Shown here one piece after another: positions 41,823 through 52,823 of a DNA stretch of 64,000 nt. The notes below the pieces were generated by a model. That model worked only from the letters and a program-made list of their open reading frames with translations. It did no database searches and had not been told where the DNA came from. Position 1 is the stretch's first letter; each line of letters opens with the position of its first letter. The DNA comes from Leucobacter allii (GTDB lineage Bacteria; Actinomycetota; Actinomycetes; Actinomycetales; Microbacteriaceae): assembly GCF_022919155.1 (NCBI RefSeq), contig NZ_CP095045.1, positions 310,001-374,000 on the forward strand. Direction: 5' to 3'. The position numbers and the translations under genes are program-made.

Positions 41823-42905
41823 GTGACGATCTTTACTGATGACGTGATCGCCGGCGTGACCGGCCATATGAACGGCGACCACCCGGAGGACAACCTCCTG
41901 ATCGCGCGGGCTTTCGGGTCCCCCGCCGCCCACTCGAGCCGGATGGTCGGCGTGACGGGCGAGGCCGGCGTCTGGCTCGTCGCCGACGCGGACGGCGAGC
42001 ACGAGCTCGAGGTCGCCTGGCCGGGCGGAGCGATCTCCGAGCGCCCCGAGATCCGCCGCGAGGTCGTCGCGCTCTACAAGACGGCCTGCGAGCGCCTCGG
42101 CGTGCCCGCCCGCGAGGAGCACGCCCCGGCATCGGCCCCGCAGGGCGGCGGCCACCCGCACGGCGGCCACCCGCACGGCGGCCACCCGCACGGCGGCCAC
42201 CCGCACGGCGGCCCGCGTCACGCCGGTGAGATCGAGGAGACCGGTGAGAAGCCGTTCTCCGTCACCCTCCGCGAGGGCTCCTGGTCGGACCACTCGGACA
42301 GCGAGGGCGCGACGTTCATGGAGGACATCATGCGCGGGATCGGCTCCCGCCAGGACTACATCGACCTCGTCGCGCAGCACTACTTCATGTACGAGGCGCT
42401 GGAGGAGGCGGCCATGCAGCTCGCCGCCGACCCGGCGACCGCGGCCTTCCACCCCGCCGGGATCGTGCGCATGCCCGCGCTCGAGGCGGACCTCGCGGCG
42501 CTGATCGGGGCGGACTGGCGCGAGCGGATCGCGCCGGTGCCTGCGACGGCCGACTACGCGGCGCGGATCCGCGAGATCGCCGCGGAGGGGTGGATCGCGG
42601 GGATCGTCGCCCACCACTACACCCGCTACCTCGGCGACCTCTCCGGCGGCCAGATGATCGCCAAGCGCGTCGCGCGGCAGCACGGCCTCTCCGCGGAGGG
42701 CATCGCCTTCTACGACTTCGCTGGCCTCGGCGCCCCGACCGACTTCAAGAACGCGTACCGCGCCGCGCTCGACGCCTTCGGCGCGACGCTCGACGAGTCC
42801 GAGCGGCAGCGCATGCTCGACGAGGTGCGCACGGCCTACGGCTTCAACACGGCCGTCTTCGTGGATCTCGGCAAGGCGAAGGCGGCGAAGGCCGCGGCCG
42901 CCTGA
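41823..42905 (+). CDS. DUF2470-His-rich linker-heme oxygenase fusion
   Basis: 360 residues. Residues 1-95 are a DUF2470 domain (HMNGDHPEDNL at 15-25), a unit otherwise seen next to HugZ-type heme-degrading folds. Residues 108-133 are a His/Gly/Pro linker with four GGHPH repeats. The C-terminal domain from about residue 143 is a canonical HmuO-type heme oxygenase: proximal His157 in WSDHSDSE and the distal helix GDLSGGQ at 271-277. It should open heme to biliverdin, CO and Fe2+. The His repeats could hold iron or heme. GTG start, probably leaderless. Confidence 0.9.
   Translation: MTIFTDDVIAGVTGHMNGDHPEDNLLIARAFGSPAAHSSRMVGVTGEAGVWLVADADGEHELEVAWPGGAISERPEIRREVVALYKTACERLGVPAREEHAPASAPQGGGHPHGGHPHGGHPHGGHPHGGPRHAGEIEETGEKPFSVTLREGSWSDHSDSEGATFMEDIMRGIGSRQDYIDLVAQHYFMYEALEEAAMQLAADPATAAFHPAGIVRMPALEADLAALIGADWRERIAPVPATADYAARIREIAAEGWIAGIVAHHYTRYLGDLSGGQMIAKRVARQHGLSAEGIAFYDFAGLGAPTDFKNAYRAALDAFGATLDESERQRMLDEVRTAYGFNTAVFVDLGKAKAAKAAAA
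42147..42206 (+). repeat. Four exact 15-bp coding repeats
   Basis: GGCGGCCACCCGCAC is repeated four times without change at 42147, 42162, 42177 and 42192, encoding GGHPH units in the linker of the heme oxygenase fusion. Exact identity suggests recent expansion by slippage. Confidence 0.95.
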
Positions 42906-42977
42906 TCCCGCGCGATGGAACCCCGCGACCCGCTCAGGGCCGCGGGGTTGCGCGCATGCGGCGCGCGAACGGACCCG

Positions 42978-44258
42978 CTACTGCTCGCGGCCGTGCATGA
43001 AGCGCACGACGTTCGGGTCCACGATGACGTCGCGCGGCTGCAGCGGCCGCTGCAGGTAGAGTCCGTCGAGCGAGCGCACCCGGCTCAGTGCGACGTACGT
43101 CTGCCCCGCGCTGAACGCCCGCGGGCCCAGGTCGACGATGGCCGCGTCGTAGGTGTGCCCCTGGGACTTGTGCACGGTCACGGCCCAGGCGAGGCGGAGC
43201 GGGAACTGCTCGAACTCCGCGACGACCTCTTTCTCGAGCTTCTTGGTCTCCGCGTCGTAGCGGTAGCGGTATCGCTCCCACACGGTCGGCTCGACCTCGA
43301 ACTCCTCGGCGTCGGAGCCCGCGCCGATCTCCACCCACACGGTGCCGTCCACGCGGGAGACCGTGCCGATGGTGCCGTTGACCCAGCGCCCGTCCGGATC
43401 GTTGCGGAGGAACATGACCTGCGCGCCCGGCTTGAGCTCGAGGACCTCGTCGGCGGGATAGGTGTTCTCCCGGAACTCGCCGTTGATCTCGGCGACCGCC
43501 TTGAGCGCGGTGCCGCGGATCTCGGCGAGGCGCTGCGCGTTGATGCGGTTCACGGTCGCGTTCGTCGTCGCGAGCGTGATCACGTCCTTCGGCGCGGGCC
43601 GCGCGCCGGCCGCGTTGAGCTCGGCGGCCTGATCCTCCGCCACCACCCCGTGCCGCACGGCTCCGAGGATCTGCTTGAATCGGTCGTCGCGCTGCCGATG
43701 CACCTCGACGAGCTCGATGACGGAGAGCGGCGTGGTCGCCCACACCTGCGCGTCGAAGAACCAGAGCGATCGGTAGGTGTCGGCGAAGTAGGCGCGCTCG
43801 TGCGGATCCCGCGGCGGCACGGGCGGCAGCTGGTAGGGGTCGCCGAACATGATGACCTGGGCCCCGCCGAACGGATCGTGCTTCTTGCCGCGCGCGATGC
43901 GGAGGGATCGGTCGATAGCGTCCATGAGGTCGGCGGAGACCATCGAGATCTCGTCGATCACGAGGGTGTCGATGGCGGCGAGCATCTTCTTGAGCTCGGC
44001 GGGCTGATCGAGATCGTGGTCCGCGATGATGCCCGTCGGCAGCCGCAGCAGGGAGTGGATGGTCTGCCCGCCGACGTTGAGCGCGGCGACACCGGTCGGG
44101 GCGCAGACCGCGATGATCTTGCTCGTGTTCCAGGAGAGATGGTTCAGGATCGTCGACTTGCCGGTGCCCGCCCGGCCCGTGACGAAGATGTGCTCGCGGG
44201 TGTGCTCGATGCGCTCGTAGACGGCGAGCTGCTCGGGGCTGAGGGGAGGACGGGCCAC
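42978..44258 (-). CDS. Pif1/RecD-like superfamily 1 helicase
   Basis: 426 residues. Walker A GRAGTGKST (28-36), motif Ia CAPTGVAALNVGG, Walker B TLVIDEISM, motif III FGDPYQLPPV, and the C-terminal AWAVTVHKSQGHTYD with the VALSRVRS motif VI define a 5'-3' SF1B helicase of the Pif1/RecD2 kind. There are no nuclease or RecD N-terminal domains. It probably unwinds forks or structured DNA in repair. Single gene; no operon partners. Confidence 0.9.
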   Translation of the reverse strand: MARPPLSPEQLAVYERIEHTREHIFVTGRAGTGKSTILNHLSWNTSKIIAVCAPTGVAALNVGGQTIHSLLRLPTGIIADHDLDQPAELKKMLAAIDTLVIDEISMVSADLMDAIDRSLRIARGKKHDPFGGAQVIMFGDPYQLPPVPPRDPHERAYFADTYRSLWFFDAQVWATTPLSVIELVEVHRQRDDRFKQILGAVRHGVVAEDQAAELNAAGARPAPKDVITLATTNATVNRINAQRLAEIRGTALKAVAEINGEFRENTYPADEVLELKPGAQVMFLRNDPDGRWVNGTIGTVSRVDGTVWVEIGAGSDAEEFEVEPTVWERYRYRYDAETKKLEKEVVAEFEQFPLRLAWAVTVHKSQGHTYDAAIVDLGPRAFSAGQTYVALSRVRSLDGLYLQRPLQPRDVIVDPNVVRFMHGREQ

Positions 44259-44332
44259 CCGGATAGCCTATCCGCGAGCGGGGGTCGCGGGCGGAGCGGC
44301 GCCGGGGTGCCGCACGCGGCCGCAGGATCCCG

Positions 44333-45706
44333 CTACGGCCGCCGCGGGAGCAGCACGTGCGTCGAGGCGCCGTCGCGGGCGAGGAGGTATCCCGCCACGA
44401 CGGAGACGCCCTGCTCCGCGAGCGGCCATTCGATCACGCGCTCCCCGCGCTGATCGATGACGACGGCGCGGCCGCTCTCCACCCCGGGCAGGGGCGGCTC
44501 GGCCCCCGACTCCCCGGAGAACAGCAGCAGCGAGCCGTCGCGGCTCACGCTCCGCAGGCCGATGATGCTGTCGGGGAGGTCCCGCTCGCCGACGGTCGCG
44601 CCGCGGAGCCGGTTCTTCCGGTCGTCGTCCTCGATGAGGGCCGGCCGGCCCGCGGCGTCGACCCCGACCGTCGTGCCGCCCGCGAGCTGGTCGGCGATCG
44701 TGTAGGTGATGCCCTGTCCGGGCCCCGGCGCGAAGCCGTACTGCGAGTCGCCGACCGTGCGCTCGACCTCGGCGCCGTCGAGATCGTAGAAGGCGTACGC
44801 CGGGTCCGATTCGTTCTCGCGGAGCATGTAGCCGTCGCTCAGCCAGGTCAGCGCGTGCACGTCCTCGACCGCGGTGTCGACGGCGATCTCCCCGCTCGTG
44901 CCGTCGAGGATCTGGATCCGGTCGTTCAGGCGGTGCGTGACCCCGATCATGCCGTCGCCGAGCGGCACGGCCTCGGGTTCGGCGCCGATCGCGGTCGCCC
45001 AGTTCAGCGTGCCCGTCGGGAGGCCCGGATCGGCGCCCGGGTCCGCGGCCTCGAGCTCCGCCGCGCCGGGGTCGGGCGGGGAGACGCTCATGATCGTGTC
45101 CGATCCCACCGCGTAGAGCCGGGGAGCGGCGGGATCGAGGATCCCGTCCTCCGCGGCGCCCCAGCGGATGGGCACCGCGTCGCCCGGCTGCGCCGAATCG
45201 TCGGGGCGCGGCAGCTGCATGATGGCGCGGCCCGTCCGGGTGCTCACCAGGGTCGAGCCCCGCGCGTTCGCGCCGCCGAATCCGGAGACCACGACGGTGT
45301 CGCCGACGACCGCCCCCTCCCGGCAACTCCCCGGCACCTCCCACATGACCGCTCCGCCGGAGAGGCTGCGCCCGACGACGCGGGGGGACCCGGGCGATTC
45401 GCGCGCCTCGACGACGATGTCGCCGGGCACGTCGTCGGATTCGAGGTCCGGGGGGAGCTCCCGACCGATGCCGCAGACGTCGTCGGAGGTCGAGTAGGCG
45501 CCCGCGAGGCCGTTCGCGTACGCATCCCAGAACCACGCGCCGGGATCTCCGCTCGGGTGCATCGTCTCGCCGAGCGCCGCGATCGCCTCGTCGGAGTTCA
45601 GATCTTCGCCGCCCGATCCGGGACCGGCGGCGCATCCCGTGAGCAGCGCCACGGCGACGAGACCCGCGAACCCGCGCAGGCGGCGCCGGCCGGATCGCGA
45701 GGTCAT
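44333..45706 (-). CDS. Secreted lipoprotein, beta-propeller-like, unknown function
   Basis: 457 residues. A signal peptide ends in the lipobox VALLTGC. The mature part is acidic, with repeated strand-turn units of the type GDTVVVSGFG, LYAVGSDTIMSV and HALTWLSDGYMLREN, suggesting a PQQ- or WD-like propeller, though no blade motif is strict enough to name. Its ATG overlaps the stop of the preceding MFS gene (45703-45706), so it is cotranscribed with that transporter. I recognise no family. Confidence 0.75.
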   Translation of the reverse strand: MTSRSGRRRLRGFAGLVAVALLTGCAAGPGSGGEDLNSDEAIAALGETMHPSGDPGAWFWDAYANGLAGAYSTSDDVCGIGRELPPDLESDDVPGDIVVEARESPGSPRVVGRSLSGGAVMWEVPGSCREGAVVGDTVVVSGFGGANARGSTLVSTRTGRAIMQLPRPDDSAQPGDAVPIRWGAAEDGILDPAAPRLYAVGSDTIMSVSPPDPGAAELEAADPGADPGLPTGTLNWATAIGAEPEAVPLGDGMIGVTHRLNDRIQILDGTSGEIAVDTAVEDVHALTWLSDGYMLRENESDPAYAFYDLDGAEVERTVGDSQYGFAPGPGQGITYTIADQLAGGTTVGVDAAGRPALIEDDDRKNRLRGATVGERDLPDSIIGLRSVSRDGSLLLFSGESGAEPPLPGVESGRAVVIDQRGERVIEWPLAEQGVSVVAGYLLARDGASTHVLLPRRP

Positions 45707-47055
45707 GCCGCTGCCTCCCGGCGGGGTCGCGAGCCCCCCGCGCGCATCGGCAGCAGGAGCAGGAGCCCGATGAGGAGCACGACGCCGATGCCGATGATGC
45801 CGAAGATCGTGGCTCCGCCGATCGCGATCGCGATCGTGAAGCCGGCGGGGGCGAGGAAGGAGACGGCGCGCCCCGTCGTCGCGTACAGGCCGAAGATCTC
45901 GCCCTCGCGCCCGGCGGGGATGAGGCGGGCGAGGAAGGAGCGGCTCGCGGACTGCACGGGGCCGACGAAGATGCACAGGAGCAGGCCGAAGGCCCAGAAC
46001 ACCCAGGCGCCGGCGTCGTGCAGTGCGAAGACGAGCATGGCGCAGACCACCATGAGCAGAATCGACCAGATCATGACCCGCTTGGCCCCGAGCCGATCCT
46101 CGAAGAAGCCGACGAGGATCGTGGCGAGGCCCGCGACGACGTTCGCGGCGATCGCGAAGACGATCACCGTGGTGCTGTCGAAACCGAAGCTGCGCGCGGC
46201 GATGACGCCGCCGAAGGTGAAGACGCCGGCGAGGCCGTCTCGGAACACGGCGCTCGCGACGAGGAAGTGCAGCGTCTGCCTGGCATCGCGCCAGAGGCCG
46301 GCGATGCTGCGGAAGACGTCGGCGTACGCCGAGACGAACCACCGGCCGCCGCTCGCGGGGTGCGCCCGCGCGTCGATCTCGGGGACGGCGAGGAAGACCG
46401 GGATCGCGAAGACCGCGAACCAGGCCGCCGAGACGAGCATCGCGATGCGCACGTTCCACGAGCCCTCCGCGGTGACGCCGAACCAGCCGACCTCCGGGAA
46501 GATGAATCCGACGAGCAGGATCGCGAGGAGCACGATGCCCCCGAGGTAGCCCATGCCCCAGCCGATCCCGGAGATCTTGCCGACGTTGCCGTTGTGGGCG
46601 ATCTGCCCGAGCATCGCGTTGTAGCTGACGCTCGCGAACTCGAAGGCCACATTGCCGATGGCGAGCAGCACGAGGCCGAAGATCAGGAACTGCTCGTCGG
46701 GGGCGACGAGCACCATGAGCAGGGTGCAGACCACGACGATGGCGGTGTTGATCCCGAGCCAGGTCTTGCGCCGGCCGGCTTGATCGGTGAGCCGGCCGAT
46801 GACGGGCGCGAACAGCGCGACGACGACCCCGGCCACGAGGAGGGCCACGCCGAGCTCGGCCGAGACCCGCTCCTCCGGCCCGAAGGGGGCGCTGGTGATG
46901 TAGACGCTGAAGACGAAGGTGGTGACCACCGCGTTGAACGACGCGGAGCCCCAGTCCCACAGCGACCAGGCGAGCACGGTCCGCTTCCGCACTGCGGGGG
47001 CGGCCGCGGACGCGGCGGTCGGCGCGGCGGGGGCCGGCGACGGGTTCTCGCTCAT
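45703..47055 (-). CDS. MFS transporter, UMF1/Atg22-like
   Basis: 450 residues, about 12 helices. The start WSLWDWGSASFNAVVTTFVFSVYI and the motif GRLTDQAGRRKTWL, together with SYNAMLGQIAHNGNVGKISGIGWGMGYLGG, are specific to the UMF1 family related to yeast Atg22. The usual cargo in bacteria is not known. It is divergent from dnaK, 217 bases away, and is cotranscribed with the lipoprotein that follows. Confidence 0.9.
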   Translation of the reverse strand: MSENPSPAPAAPTAASAAAPAVRKRTVLAWSLWDWGSASFNAVVTTFVFSVYITSAPFGPEERVSAELGVALLVAGVVVALFAPVIGRLTDQAGRRKTWLGINTAIVVVCTLLMVLVAPDEQFLIFGLVLLAIGNVAFEFASVSYNAMLGQIAHNGNVGKISGIGWGMGYLGGIVLLAILLVGFIFPEVGWFGVTAEGSWNVRIAMLVSAAWFAVFAIPVFLAVPEIDARAHPASGGRWFVSAYADVFRSIAGLWRDARQTLHFLVASAVFRDGLAGVFTFGGVIAARSFGFDSTTVIVFAIAANVVAGLATILVGFFEDRLGAKRVMIWSILLMVVCAMLVFALHDAGAWVFWAFGLLLCIFVGPVQSASRSFLARLIPAGREGEIFGLYATTGRAVSFLAPAGFTIAIAIGGATIFGIIGIGVVLLIGLLLLLPMRAGGSRPRREAAA

Positions 47056-47090
47056 GGGGTCACTGTATCCGAGGCGAGTGAATTCTGAGA

Positions 47091-47111
47091 GTTGAGTGTA
47101 TTCGACTCAAG
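47091..47111. promoter_or_regulatory. HAIR element 1 (HspR operator)
   Basis: GTTGAGT-N7-ACTCAAG, one base from the HspR consensus CTTGAGT-N7-ACTCAAG. Lies 16 bases upstream of the -35 of dnaK. Binding by the HspR encoded at 50786-51208 is well supported by family knowledge. Confidence 0.9.
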
Positions 47112-47126
47112 TTCACTCGCGACGAC

Positions 47127-49135
<2,009 letters not shown>

Positions 49136-49137
49136 CG

Positions 49138-49755
49138 ATGACGAACGAGGAACAGCGCACGCCGGGCGAGGAGCCGAGCGGCGACGAAGTTCCTGCTGCG
49201 GGGTCGGAGGCGAATGCCTCCGGCCCCGTGCCGCAGGAGCCGGGTGAGGCGGACGCCGAGCTCACCGTCGACGACATCCTGAGCGCGGAGCAGAACGCCG
49301 ATGCGGCGGAGGCCGAAGGGTCCGAGGACGCCGATCCCGAGTCCCAGTACCTCGAGGATCTGCGCCGCCTCACGGCCGAGTACGCGAACTACCGCAAGCG
49401 GACCGAGGCCAACGCGGCGCTCGAGAAGCAGCGCGCGATCGCGGCCGCCGTGACGCCGCTGCTCTCGGTGCTCGACGACCTCGACCGCGCCGAGCAGCAC
49501 GGCGATCTCGCCGAGGGCAGCGCCTTCGCGACGATCGCGCAGAAGCTGCGCGCGTCGATGGAGCGCCTCGGGCTCTCGAGCTTCGGGGAGAAGGGCGACC
49601 CCTTCGACCCGCAGCTGCACGAGGCCATTGCGCAGGTGCCCGTGCCCGGCACCGAGCAGCACACGGTGCTGGACGTGATCGAGCGGGGGTACCGCATCGG
49701 CGATGTCGAGCTGCGCCCCGCCAAGGTAGCGGTGGCGGTGGGGGCAGATGGCTAG
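49138..49755 (+). CDS. grpE: Nucleotide exchange factor GrpE
   Basis: 205 residues. An acidic, disordered N-terminus of about 70 residues leads into the long coiled-coil helix (YLEDLRRLTAEYANYRKRTEANAALEKQ) and the beta domain with the C-terminal GYRIGDVELRPAKVAVAV. It releases ADP from DnaK. Two bases after dnaK and overlapping dnaJ by eight. Confidence 0.97.
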   Translation: MTNEEQRTPGEEPSGDEVPAAGSEANASGPVPQEPGEADAELTVDDILSAEQNADAAEAEGSEDADPESQYLEDLRRLTAEYANYRKRTEANAALEKQRAIAAAVTPLLSVLDDLDRAEQHGDLAEGSAFATIAQKLRASMERLGLSSFGEKGDPFDPQLHEAIAQVPVPGTEQHTVLDVIERGYRIGDVELRPAKVAVAVGADG

Positions 49756-50707
49756 TCAGGATTGGCTCGAGAAGGACTTCTACCGCATCCTCGGCGTCTC
49801 CAAGGACGTCGACGACGCCGGTCTGAAGAAGACCTACCGCAAGCTCGCGCGGAAGTACCACCCGGACTCCAACCCGGGTGACGCGGTGGCCGAGGCGAAG
49901 TTCAAGGAGGTCAGCGAGGCGTACTCGGTGCTCTCCGACGCGGAGCAGCGCGCCGAGTACGACCAGATCCGCGCGATGGGCGCCGGCGGCGCCCGCTTCA
50001 CGGCGGGCGGCGGCGGAGGCCAGGGCTTCGAGGACGTCTTCGGCGGCATGTTCGGCGGCGCGGGCGGCCGCGGCCAGTACAGCTACCAGCAGGGCGGAGG
50101 CGCCGGCTTCGAGGACATCTTCGGCGGCATGTTCGGCGGCGGCGCGCCCCGCGGCCCGCAGCCCGGGCGGGACATCCAGGCCACCACGACCCTCGACTTC
50201 GAGACCGCCGTGCAGGGCAAGACCGTGACGCTGCAGGCCTCCTCGGGCGCCGTGAAGGTGAAGATCCCCGCGGGCGTCTCCGACGGCCAGAAGATCAAGG
50301 TGCGCGGCAAGGGCGAACCGAGCCCGAACGGCGGACCGGCCGGCGACATCATCCTCACGGTGAGCGTGCGCAAGCATCCCGTCTTCGAGCGGGACGGGCA
50401 GCACCTCAGGCTGAAGCTCCCGGTCACCTTTTCGGAGGCCGCGCTCGGCGCGACGGTCGAGGTGCCGACGCTCGGCGGCGCGCCCGTCAAGCTGAAGGTG
50501 CAGCCGGGCACTCCGAGCGGCCGGGTGCTCCGGGTGAAGGGCCGCGGGGTGTCGAGCTCCAAGGGCACCGGCGATCTGCTGGCCGAGGTGCAGATCGTCG
50601 TGCCGTCGCACCTCTCCGACGCCGCGAAGGAGGCGCTCGAGGCCTTCCGCGAGGTCGAGCCCCAGGAGAATCCGCGCGCGGATCTCCTCTCCCGGGCCCG
50701 CGGCTAG
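49748..50707 (+). CDS. dnaJ: DnaJ co-chaperone without zinc-finger domain
   Basis: 319 residues. The J domain has the HPD motif in RKYHPDSN; a Gly/Phe-rich region follows with two copies of a GFED-FGGMFGG unit, and then the two C-terminal client-binding domains. The four CxxCxGxG repeats of class A DnaJ are absent, so it is of the class B/CbpA kind, as is usual for the copy in hspR operons. ATG overlaps grpE by eight bases. Confidence 0.95.
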   Translation: MASQDWLEKDFYRILGVSKDVDDAGLKKTYRKLARKYHPDSNPGDAVAEAKFKEVSEAYSVLSDAEQRAEYDQIRAMGAGGARFTAGGGGGQGFEDVFGGMFGGAGGRGQYSYQQGGGAGFEDIFGGMFGGGAPRGPQPGRDIQATTTLDFETAVQGKTVTLQASSGAVKVKIPAGVSDGQKIKVRGKGEPSPNGGPAGDIILTVSVRKHPVFERDGQHLRLKLPVTFSEAALGATVEVPTLGGAPVKLKVQPGTPSGRVLRVKGRGVSSSKGTGDLLAEVQIVVPSHLSDAAKEALEAFREVEPQENPRADLLSRARG

Positions 50708-50708
50708 G

Positions 50709-50744
50709 CCGGGCGCTCCCCGGACTCATCCGGGGAGCGCCCGG
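50709..50744 (+). terminator. Strong hairpin between dnaJ and hspR
   Basis: A perfect 16-bp stem (50709-50724 with 50729-50744) with loop CTCA begins two bases after the dnaJ stop. It has no T-run. It may lower read-through and so set hspR below the chaperones. Confidence 0.65.
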
Positions 50745-50785
50745 TACCGGACCTCCCTCACGACGAACCGAAAGCAGGTGCAGAG

Positions 50786-51208
50786 ATGGCGCTTCCGCAG
50801 ATGGACCGCTTCACCCCGGTCTTCGCGATCGCGGCCGCCGCGGAGCTCGCGCAGATGCACCCGCAGACGCTGCGGCAGTACGACCGGATCGGACTGGTGT
50901 CTCCGCAGCGCACCCGGGGCAACACCCGGAGGTACTCGCTGCACGACGTCGCGCGGCTGCGCGAGGTCGCCAGACTGTCGGGGGAGGGGCTGAGCCTCGA
51001 GGGGATCAGGCGCGTGCTCGAGCTCGAGGATCGCGTGCGCGATCTCGAGGGGCGGGTGCGCGAGCTCGAGCGGGCCCTCACGGAGGAGCGCCTGCAGCGA
51101 CCGGAGCGCCGCGTCTTCGCGGCGGGCGCGGCCGGCGGCGAGGTGGTGACGCTCCGGCGCGGCGCGCGCGTCAAGCGCAGCGCCGACGTCGTGGTCTGGC
51201 AGCCGTGA
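50786..51208 (+). CDS. hspR: Heat-shock repressor HspR (MerR family)
   Basis: 140 residues. The MerR HTH reads MHPQTLRQYDRIGLVSPQRTRGNTRRYSLHDVARL, as in HspR, followed by a dimerising coiled coil (LELEDRVRDLEGRVRELERAL) and a basic tail. It represses the dnaK operon at HAIR elements and uses DnaK as co-repressor. It ends in a GTGA overlap with the methyltransferase. Confidence 0.95.
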   Translation: MALPQMDRFTPVFAIAAAAELAQMHPQTLRQYDRIGLVSPQRTRGNTRRYSLHDVARLREVARLSGEGLSLEGIRRVLELEDRVRDLEGRVRELERALTEERLQRPERRVFAAGAAGGEVVTLRRGARVKRSADVVVWQP

Positions 51209-52452
51209 GGTCGGAGGGCCGGCCCGCCGAGACTCCGCCGCGCACCGTCGGCCGCTCCGAGTCCGACGCGCTGCGGGAGCGGCTGCGGACGCTCTTCGCG
51301 GCGCTGTCGCGCGCCCCCGACTTCGACGCCCCCGAGCTCCAGGCGTTCGACGCGGCCGACGAGCTGCTGCTCCTGACGCTCGCCCAGGAGATCGCGGACG
51401 CCGGGACGCCGATCGGAGCCGGCGAGCTCGTCGTGATCGGCGATCACCACGGGGCGCTCGCGCTCGGCGCCGCGTCGGTGCTCGGGCTGCACGGGATCCG
51501 CGTCTACCAGGACCCCCTGCTCGGCGAGCGCGCGCTGCACGCGAACGCGGCGAGGCTCGGGATCGACGCCCCCGCGTCGCACGGGGCGCTCGACGCGGCG
51601 CTCCTCGGCGGCGCCCGCCTCGTGCTGCTCCGGCTGCCGCGCGGGCTCGACGCCCTCGCCGAGATCGCCGAGGCGATCGCGCGCTGCGCCGCGCCCGACG
51701 TGCGCGTGCTCGCGGGCGGCAGGGTGAAGCACATGACGCTCGCCCAGAACCAGGTGCTCGCGCGCTCCTTCGCGCTGGTGCGCGCCGGGCTCGCCCGGCG
51801 CAAGGCGCGCGTGCTCACGGCGAGCGCCCCCGTTGCGAACGGCGACGGCTCGAAGAACGGCCCGGCCTCGAGCGGCGGGGCCGGGCCCGCGCCGCGCTGG
51901 GGGAGCGATCCTGCGCTGTCGTTCCGGGTCGCGGCCTTCGGCGCGACCTTCGGCGGGCCGACGCTCGATCGCGGCAGCCGCCTGCTGCTCGCCGGCCTCG
52001 ACGATGCGGCGCCCGGGGCGCGCCGCATCGTCGATCTCGGCTGCGGCACCGGCGTGCTCGCGGTCTCGGCGGCGCTCGCGCGGCCCGAGGCCCGCGTCAT
52101 CGCCACGGACCAGTCGAGCGCGGCCGTGGCCGCCACCCGGTGCACGGCAGAGGCCGCGGGCGTCGCCGAGCGCATCGAGATCCATCGCGCCGACGCGCTC
52201 GAGGCGGTGCCCGAGGGGTGGGCCGAGCTGATCCTGCTGAACCCGCCGTTCCACACGGGCGCGACGGTCCACGCGGGAGTCGCGCACCGCCTCATCCGCT
52301 CCTGCGCCCGGGTGCTCGCGCCCGGCGGCGAGCTGCGGCTCGTCTTCAACTCGCCTCTCGCCTACCGCCCGCTCGTGGAGCGCGAGATCGGCCCCGCCAG
52401 GCAGATCGACCGGGACCGCACCTTCACCGTGCTCGCCGCCCGCCGCCGCTGA
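51205..52452 (+). CDS. RsmC/RlmG-like rRNA guanine-N2 methyltransferase
   Basis: 415 residues from the GTG at 51205. The N-terminal half is a degenerate methyltransferase-like domain (AGELVVIGDHHGALALGAASVLGLHGIRVYQD), the C-terminal half a functional one with DLGCGTGVLAVSAAL and the catalytic NPPF in ELILLNPPFHTG. This two-domain build is that of RsmC and RlmG, which methylate guanine N2 in 16S or 23S rRNA. Coupled to hspR by a four-base overlap, which places an rRNA methylase in the heat-shock operon. Confidence 0.88.
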   Translation: MRSEGRPAETPPRTVGRSESDALRERLRTLFAALSRAPDFDAPELQAFDAADELLLLTLAQEIADAGTPIGAGELVVIGDHHGALALGAASVLGLHGIRVYQDPLLGERALHANAARLGIDAPASHGALDAALLGGARLVLLRLPRGLDALAEIAEAIARCAAPDVRVLAGGRVKHMTLAQNQVLARSFALVRAGLARRKARVLTASAPVANGDGSKNGPASSGGAGPAPRWGSDPALSFRVAAFGATFGGPTLDRGSRLLLAGLDDAAPGARRIVDLGCGTGVLAVSAALARPEARVIATDQSSAAVAATRCTAEAAGVAERIEIHRADALEAVPEGWAELILLNPPFHTGATVHAGVAHRLIRSCARVLAPGGELRLVFNSPLAYRPLVEREIGPARQIDRDRTFTVLAARRR

Positions 52453-52467
52453 ATCGCTTCGCTCTGT

Positions 52468-52487
52468 AGCAATAGTGCTATATTGCT
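52468..52487. promoter_or_regulatory. Operator of the ArsR gene
   Basis: AGCAATA and TATTGCT are perfect reverse complements separated by six bases, ending three bases before the ATG. TATATT inside it may be the -10. A typical self-regulation site for an ArsR-family repressor. Confidence 0.7.
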
Positions 52488-52490
52488 TTC

Positions 52491-52823
52491 ATGGCAGACA
52501 CGATGAGCGACGTCTTCGGGGCGCTGGCGCACCCGACCAGGCGGCAGATCCTGCAGGACCTCAAGGCGGGCGAGCGCGCCGCCGGCGAGATCGCCGCGGC
52601 CTTCCGGGCCACGGGACCCACGATCTCCCGGCACCTGGCCGTGCTCAGGCAGGCCGGCCTCGTGACGGAGCGGCGCGAGGGGAACCGGATCCTCTACTCC
52701 CTCGTGGGGGAGCGGCTCGCGCTCTCGGTCGGCGACTTCCTCTCCGCCGTCTGCCCCGAGCAGATCGTGCTCAGGCAGACGCGCGGGAGCGGTCGCCGCG
52801 ACGCCGCGGAGCGCGACGCATGA
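52491..52823 (+). CDS. ArsR-family transcriptional regulator
   Basis: 110 residues. The winged helix is clear (ALAHPTRRQILQDLKAGERAAGEIAAAFRATGPTISRHLAVLRQAGLVTERREGNRILYSL). The metal-binding ELCVCDL box is absent, so it is of the SdpR-like non-metal subgroup. It sits behind its own palindromic operator and overlaps the next gene by ATGA. Confidence 0.92.
   Translation: MADTMSDVFGALAHPTRRQILQDLKAGERAAGEIAAAFRATGPTISRHLAVLRQAGLVTERREGNRILYSLVGERLALSVGDFLSAVCPEQIVLRQTRGSGRRDAAERDA

Noticed and set aside
42147..42206. CRISPR-like array of short repeats
   Set aside because: The units are contiguous 15-bp coding repeats without spacers and lie in frame inside the heme oxygenase fusion.
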